Source: an uncultured Blautia sp. (GTDB lineage: Bacteria; Bacillota; Clostridia; Lachnospirales; Lachnospiraceae). From it: a stretch of DNA of 10,384 nt. Where the stretch lies: contig CAKRRG010000083.1 of the NCBI GenBank assembly GCA_934394545.1, positions 1-10,384 on the forward strand, in the 5' to 3' direction. A program made the position numbers and the translations under genes. The notes under the pieces were generated by a model that did not search any database, was not told the DNA's origin, and saw only the letters and a program-made list of their open reading frames with translations. This document shows, in pieces, positions 6,669-10,384 of this stretch (its first letter is position 1; every line of letters begins with the position of its first letter).

Positions 6669-7289
6669 TTATAAACCGTATTTTTTCAAGTTTACTTTTC
6701 CATTTACAACTTCAATCCCATCTGCTTCCAACAGTTTTTTCTGCACGTTTTCACCTCCAAAAGCAAATGCTCCGGCCAGTTCGCCTTTGGAATTTACTAC
6801 CCGATAGCATGGAATATGTTCCGGATCCGGATTCTTATGAAGAGCATTTCCCACAGCTCTTGACATTCTTGGATTTCCTGCCATCTCTGCTACTTTTCCA
6901 TAGGTTGCCACCCGGCCTTTTGGAATTTTTTTAACAGCTTCATAAATCCGTTTTGTCGGGCTGTACGTGATCAGCTCATAGCTTTCCGATATCATTCTTT
7001 TAATATCTTTATCCGGTATTGTCCCATCCAGAATAATGGTATTCCAGTGTTCCTTATTCTGATGATATCCTGCAGTTACTGCTTCATATGTACTTCGCCA
7101 GAAATCACGCCACTCCGGATCTGCTTTTACATTCAGATTCACATATCCGTTGCGCTCATAAATCCACAGAAATGCTTTTTTGCTTTCCTTTACTCTTATC
7201 AGTTGCCAAGTCTGGTCATGGAATGGTCTTTCCTCATATGCATTCTTAAATGATAATCCAAATTCCAATGCTTCTTCTCGTGTAATCAT
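6669..7289 (-). CDS. YjbR/MmcQ domain fused to an O6-alkylguanine-DNA alkyltransferase-like domain
   Basis: The 206-residue protein has two parts. Residues 1 to about 105 match the YjbR/MmcQ (DUF419) fold, with NLNVKADPEW and HWNTIILDG followed by an IPDKDIKRMISESYELI helix. Residues about 110-206 match the MGMT/Ogt domain: Tyr130 in VATYGKVAEMAG (base-flipping Tyr), Arg144 in SRAVGNAL (arginine finger), Cys161 in IPCYRVV (methyl acceptor). The classical motif is PCHR. Here His is replaced by Tyr162, but the cysteine is kept, unlike alkyltransferase-like proteins that have Trp there. Whether it repairs alkylated DNA suicidally or only recognises lesions is open. It has no Ada regulatory domain. 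GGGGGA precedes the start by about 7 bases. The gene lies 30 bases after the ABC permease with no terminator between, so it is probably co-transcribed with the transporter. Confidence 0.85.
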   Translation of the reverse strand: MITREEALEFGLSFKNAYEERPFHDQTWQLIRVKESKKAFLWIYERNGYVNLNVKADPEWRDFWRSTYEAVTAGYHQNKEHWNTIILDGTIPDKDIKRMISESYELITYSPTKRIYEAVKKIPKGRVATYGKVAEMAGNPRMSRAVGNALHKNPDPEHIPCYRVVNSKGELAGAFAFGGENVQKKLLEADGIEVVNGKVNLKKYGL

Positions 7290-7319
7290 AAAGGTTCCCC
7301 CTTTTTAAAGACAAATTGA

Positions 7320-7994
7320 TTAAAACTCTTTCTTTCTCATAGCTCTCAGACTATACTTATACGAAGCAAACCATACAAGCAGACTCAGTGCAATAAGTAC
7401 AATCGCAATTTCAAAATCCCCTATTCCACCTATCACATGCAGAATACTTTCTTTTAATCCCAAATTAGCCTCCAGAAAAGAACCAATTGTATAACAAACT
7501 GCAAAAATAATTAGAATTGCGATTGGCAGCACAATTCGACCTTTTTCTCCTTCAAATCTTAGCCGGATTGCGATCATAATTCCCGCAATTGCCTGAAACA
7601 CAAAGAATGTGATCAACTCCATTGCCAGCATTTCCATATTGAACACCTCTTCAGGATTTATGAGTACAGCAATTCCTGCACAGATTATTCCAATACACCA
7701 TCCACATACTGTCATAATACAGGAAAAAGTATATTTTTCTCTAACATATATTTTTTTATTTACGGGTAAAGAAAACAAATACGTGTAACCATGGGCATTT
7801 TCATCATAGCTAATCGTATTACCTGAATACACTGCCATAACAGATGGGATATATATTGCAATGAAAGTAGCTCCCATTTTTCCCGTTAGTACAAAAAATA
7901 ATGCTACAAACGCTAACGCCAGAAAAAGATTACCACCTTGCCGAAAAAACAACCGAAAATCCTTTTCCAAAAGCCCTCTGATTCCCTTCATCAT
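7320..7994 (-). CDS. ABC-2 type transporter permease
   Basis: The 224-residue integral membrane protein has about six hydrophobic segments (roughly 22-37, 42-58, 92-112, 122-144, 153-173, 194-212). The stretch ISYDENAHGYTYLFSLPVNK (residues 61-80), followed by KYTF, is typical of the ABC2_membrane_5 family found in YtrC/YtrD- and bacitracin-exporter-like systems. It has a basic cytoplasmic C-terminus (RAMRKKEF). Its ATG overlaps the stop of the ATPase gene as ATGA, with GGAGG 7 bases before, so translation is coupled. It should pair with that ATPase as the membrane half of an exporter or envelope-stress transporter. The substrate is not evident from sequence. Only one permease gene is present, so the working complex is probably a permease dimer. 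Confidence 0.85.
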   Translation of the reverse strand: MMKGIRGLLEKDFRLFFRQGGNLFLALAFVALFFVLTGKMGATFIAIYIPSVMAVYSGNTISYDENAHGYTYLFSLPVNKKIYVREKYTFSCIMTVCGWCIGIICAGIAVLINPEEVFNMEMLAMELITFFVFQAIAGIMIAIRLRFEGEKGRIVLPIAILIIFAVCYTIGSFLEANLGLKESILHVIGGIGDFEIAIVLIALSLLVWFASYKYSLRAMRKKEF

Positions 7995-8839
7995 CTCTCG
8001 CCTCCTGTCAACATCAGAATCACCTGATCGAGTGATCCGCTCTCCACTACGATTTCCGGGTAATTTTCTATATAATACTGCTTTTCATTCGTCAGACAGG
8101 CAATTCCAAAAACCTCTTTTTTTTCTTTCAAAAGATAGCTTTTATCCACTGTCTGATATTGCTCCTCACTGACTTTCAACACTGCATATTTTTCAAGAAT
8201 CGTATCCATCTCTTCATGAAGTACAATCTTTCCTTTATGAATCACATAAATGTCATCACACAGATGTTCTAAATCTGACGAAATATGTGAACTGATCAGG
8301 ATACTTCTCTCCGGCTCTTCTTCCATATACTCCCTTAAAATATCCAGCATTCTTTCCCTTGCTCCGACGTCAAGTCCTGCCGTCGGCTCATCCAGCATCA
8401 GGAATTCTGCCTGATGTGTCAATGCAATGATCAGATTCAGCTTTGCTTTCATTCCTGTTGAGTACTCTTTTATAAATTTATTCAACGGGATCTGATATTC
8501 TTCACACATTTGATGGAATTTTTCTGCTTCAAACTTTGGATACAATTTGGCAAGGATTGCCTCAACATCTTTTCCTTTCAAATATCCAGTGAATCCAGCT
8601 TCTGCCAGGACAACGCCCAACTCCTCTTTATCTTTTTCACTTAACTCTTCCGGTGTTTTTCCCAGAATCTTTATCTCACCGGCATCATAGAAAATAAGTC
8701 CGAGCACTGCCTTGAACAATGTACTCTTACCGGCTCCGTTTTCTCCAACCAGACCGGTAATTCTTCCTTTTTCTACATTTAACGAACAGTCTAACTGAAA
8801 TTCACCGTAGCTTTTCTTTACTCCTTTGATTTCTAACAT
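7991..8839 (-). CDS. ABC transporter ATP-binding protein (YtrB/BcrA-like)
   Basis: The 282-residue ATPase carries Walker A GENGAGKST (32-40), signature YSTGMKAKL (126-134, a YSTGM variant of LSGGQ common in drug and bacitracin exporters), Walker B FLMLDEP (146-152), the D-loop AGLD and switch His185 in ISSHISSDLE. About 70 residues after the nucleotide-binding core form a C-terminal extension of unknown role. It sits second in a GntR-ATPase-permease unit, starts 2 bases after the GntR stop with GGAGG upstream, and overlaps the permease by 4 bases. It should bind the cytosolic face of the permease and drive export. In YtrA-type systems such transporters often respond to cell-wall antibiotics. 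That is family knowledge and cannot be seen here. Confidence 0.92.
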   Translation of the reverse strand: MLEIKGVKKSYGEFQLDCSLNVEKGRITGLVGENGAGKSTLFKAVLGLIFYDAGEIKILGKTPEELSEKDKEELGVVLAEAGFTGYLKGKDVEAILAKLYPKFEAEKFHQMCEEYQIPLNKFIKEYSTGMKAKLNLIIALTHQAEFLMLDEPTAGLDVGARERMLDILREYMEEEPERSILISSHISSDLEHLCDDIYVIHKGKIVLHEEMDTILEKYAVLKVSEEQYQTVDKSYLLKEKKEVFGIACLTNEKQYYIENYPEIVVESGSLDQVILMLTGGER

Positions 8840-8841
8840 AA

Positions 8842-9216
8842 TTATTCATCCTCCATGATGAGTTCAAACAATGAGCGGATTTCTTCCTCTTTCATTCCGC
8901 AGCGTCTTCCCTTCTGAATTGCCGCTTCCAGATCCGCCTCAACCTCTTTCCTGCGTTCTTCTTCCATCAGCTGTGTATTCGAAGCCGCTACATACGTTCC
9001 TTTTCCATGAACTGTGACAGTCATGCCCTCTGCTTCCAGATTATCATATGCTTTCTTCACAGTAAGTGCACTAATCTTCAGTTCCTTTGCCATCGTTCTC
9101 ACGGACGGCAATATATCATTTTCTTTTAACTCTCCGGAGATGATCTGCGCCTTGATCTGCTCCATGATCTGTTCATAAATTGGCACCATCGATGTATTAT
9201 TTATTATAAGCTTCAT
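8842..9216 (-). CDS. GntR family regulator, YtrA subfamily
   Basis: The 124-residue protein has an N-terminal winged helix (VPIYEQIMEQIKAQI at 11-25, LPSVRTMAKELKISALTVKK at 36-55, wing GKGTYV at 71-76). A short helical tail of about 45 residues follows. The small tail, in place of a FadR or HutC ligand domain, and the ABC genes directly downstream define the YtrA group. AGGAGGGG lies 4 bases before the start. It is the first gene of the unit and its promoter is embedded in repeated AACAGT half-sites, so it very likely represses itself and the transporter until an envelope stress or ligand releases it. Confidence 0.92.
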   Translation of the reverse strand: MKLIINNTSMVPIYEQIMEQIKAQIISGELKENDILPSVRTMAKELKISALTVKKAYDNLEAEGMTVTVHGKGTYVAASNTQLMEEERRKEVEADLEAAIQKGRRCGMKEEEIRSLFELIMEDE

Positions 9217-9234
9217 ATGTCCCCTCCTGTTGTA

Positions 9235-9281
9235 AACAGTATATAACAGTATAATACTGTTGTCAACTGTTATATACTGTT
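9235..9281. promoter_or_regulatory. GntR operator array of five phased half-sites
   Basis: AACAGTATATAACAGT (9235-9250) and ACTGTTATATACTGTT (9266-9281) are perfect 16-bp inverted arms. A further palindrome, AACAGTAT, A, ATACTGTT, spans 9245-9261. In all, AACAGT or ACTGTT half-sites begin at 9235, 9245, 9256, 9266 and 9276, every 10-11 bp on one DNA face. They cover the whole promoter of the GntR-ABC unit. Confidence 0.85.
9238..9266 (-). promoter_or_regulatory. Promoter of the GntR-ABC unit
   Basis: On the minus strand TTGACA (9266-9261) and TATACT (9243-9238) are 17 bases apart, one base from full consensus. RNA would start near 9231, giving a leader of only about 15 bases that is mostly ribosome site. 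The strength of the promoter suits tight repression by the surrounding operator. Confidence 0.82.
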
Positions 9282-9299
9282 AATCTTTTTGAATTTTCT

Positions 9300-9355
9300 A
9301 TTTCCCAAAAAAACAAAAAGACACTCTCCATTGGTATTCCTACCAAAAGAGAGTG
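9300..9355 (-). terminator. Intrinsic terminator of the sirtuin gene
   Basis: CACTCTC (9322-9328) pairs with GAGAGTG (9349-9355). Inside it TTGGTA (9331-9336) pairs with TACCAA (9341-9346) around a TTCC loop, with a 2-by-2 internal loop between the helices. On the minus strand the stem is followed by a T-rich run (9320-9307) with blocks of five and seven T. It ends the sirtuin transcript before the GntR promoter region. The plus side is also T-rich but less clean. Confidence 0.8.
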
Positions 9356-9448
9356 CCTCGTTTATTTTCATTCCTGTTTGTATTATCATTTTATCCCCCT
9401 CTCTTTTGTCACTATTCACTCCGTTCACAGCCGCTCTTTATTACAAGT

Positions 9449-10363
9449 CTACAGCTCTTTCAGAATCTCTCCAATATCTTCATTCATGCAGACAGACTTT
9501 CTCATTATTTCTTCCGGTGCATATGCCTCACCCTGGTTCAGACACACATAAAATGCATGTTGAAATGTGTTTGTCATCTGCCAGAACGGATATTTTATAA
9601 TACCAGGAGTATTATATCCTACCCCAAGTTCAAGGAACACTATTTTCTGCTTTTTATGATCCTGTATAAATTTCTCGTACCGTTCTGCTGCCTGGTGCCA
9701 TCCGTCGTCTTCAACAAATGTCTGATCCGATCTGAGATTCATACTCATCGGCTTGCCGCAGCGCGGGCAATATGGAATCAGACTCGTCGGAATCGTAAGC
9801 TTTATTTCTCCATCTTCCGGTATTTGCAGTTCCCCGTCTTTTATCTGAAATCCCTGGCTAAGTACCATTTTTTTAATCGCGTCTTCATTGTCATATGTTT
9901 CTTTATTGCAAGGCTCACTACATTGAAACAGACCATAATCTCCCTGTATATAAAAGATTCTGTTTTTAGCAAATCCTGCCTTCTGAAAGCAATGATCCAC
10001 ATTTGTCGTCAGTACAAAATAATCCTTCTCTTTTACCAGATCATACAAGTTCTGATATACCGGTTTTGGCGCATCCATATATCGATTAATATAGATATAT
10101 CTGCACCAGTATCCCCAGTGTTTTTCCAATGTTTTATATGGATAGAAGCCTCCTGAATACATATCGGAAAATCCATATTTCTTTCTGAAATCCGAAAAAT
10201 ATTTTTCAAATCTTTCTCCATTATACACAAAACCGGCTGATGTGGAAAATCCTGCACCGGCCCCAATTATAATAGCATCTGCTTCCCCTATTTTTTCTTT
10301 TATCTGTAATATCTTATCTGAGTAACTGCCTGTAGAGTCGTTCATCTTCCTCTTTAAAAACAT
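9449..10363 (-). CDS. Class M-like sirtuin (SirTM-type), likely ADP-ribosyltransferase
   Basis: The 304-residue protein has the sirtuin NAD-binding start IIIGAGAGFSTSAGF (31-45). The stretch YNGERFEKYFSDF, then YGFSDMYSGGFYP and INRY, is typical of class M sirtuins. TTNVDH (119-124) holds the conserved Asn121 and Asp123. The catalytic His of deacetylase sirtuins (HG) is Gln140 (IQGDYG), the hallmark of SirTM enzymes that ADP-ribosylate proteins instead of deacylating them. Cys148, Cys152, Cys199 and Cys202 form a CxxxC plus CxxC zinc site. It is cytoplasmic. Classical SirTM acts on a lipoylated GcvH-like protein and is encoded beside a macrodomain hydrolase and LplA2. None is in the window, and the right edge lies 21 bases upstream of this start. 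The start at 10363 has AAAGGTGA about 6 bases before it. ATG 10345 is too close to its ribosome-like site. Confidence 0.85.
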   Translation of the reverse strand: MFLKRKMNDSTGSYSDKILQIKEKIGEADAIIIGAGAGFSTSAGFVYNGERFEKYFSDFRKKYGFSDMYSGGFYPYKTLEKHWGYWCRYIYINRYMDAPKPVYQNLYDLVKEKDYFVLTTNVDHCFQKAGFAKNRIFYIQGDYGLFQCSEPCNKETYDNEDAIKKMVLSQGFQIKDGELQIPEDGEIKLTIPTSLIPYCPRCGKPMSMNLRSDQTFVEDDGWHQAAERYEKFIQDHKKQKIVFLELGVGYNTPGIIKYPFWQMTNTFQHAFYVCLNQGEAYAPEEIMRKSVCMNEDIGEILKEL

Positions 10364-10384
10364 TAAATATCACCTTTATCTTTG

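Noticed and set aside
9353..10156. Plus-strand 267-codon ORF opposite the sirtuin gene
   Set aside because: It is a shadow of the sirtuin coding strand, with unlikely Phe/Leu/Ser-rich composition, no ribosome site and no recognisable family.
1..10384. Mobile element, CRISPR array, tRNA or rRNA
   Set aside because: No transposase or integrase motif, no spaced direct repeats of array type, and no tRNA or rRNA signature was recognised by eye. The decay in 1660-4484 shows deletions and a point nonsense change without insertion-sequence ends.

Overview
The window looks like chromosomal DNA of an anaerobic gut Firmicute, most likely a Lachnospiraceae member. Low-to-moderate GC, strong AGGAGG ribosome sites, compact convergent and divergent units, and the protein families (DUF5060/DUF4038 glycosidases, L-fucose isomerase-like protein, YtrA-type GntR, N-terminal LytTR plus PAS, YjbR-MGMT fusion, class M-like sirtuin) all point there. 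This is inference from family knowledge. I see no tRNA, rRNA, CRISPR or transposase.

Region 1 (1-4742) is a carbohydrate locus that is partly decaying. An intact cytoplasmic DUF5060/DUF4038/DUF5605 glycosidase-like gene (89-1597, +) converges, across a perfect bidirectional terminator, on a paralogue (1660-3210, -). That paralogue is broken by one in-frame TGA where the intact copy has Trp304. Upstream of it lies a degraded L-fucose-isomerase-like gene (about 3428-4484, -). It has one frame-breaking internal deletion, probably a second in-frame one, and a lost stop. As a result one 647-codon open frame (2251-4194) runs from the isomerase remnant through an intrinsic terminator into the second glycosidase. 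A divergent, apparently intact LacI-type regulator (4735-5742, +) shares a 250-bp intergenic region with this broken unit. Two good back-to-back promoters and AT-rich ACTTTATT repeats lie in that region, so the regulator seems to have outlived its local targets.

Region 2 (5743-6626) holds a 231-residue protein with an N-terminal LytTR DNA-binding domain and a C-terminal PAS domain. It has a near-consensus promoter and a leader hairpin just before its ribosome site.

Region 3 (6601-9281, -) is a YtrA-like unit: GntR repressor, ABC ATPase, ABC permease and a YjbR/MmcQ-MGMT fusion protein. It is driven by a TTGACA-17-TATACT promoter embedded in five AACAGT half-sites at 10-11 bp spacing, very likely the repressor's own operator. 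The first three genes are tightly coupled, and the fusion gene follows the permease by 30 bp with no visible terminator.

Region 4 (9300-10384, -) is a class M-like sirtuin with its own terminator. It has Gln in place of the sirtuin catalytic His and four Zn-type cysteines. Its usual macrodomain/lipoylation partners are not in the window but could lie beyond the right edge.
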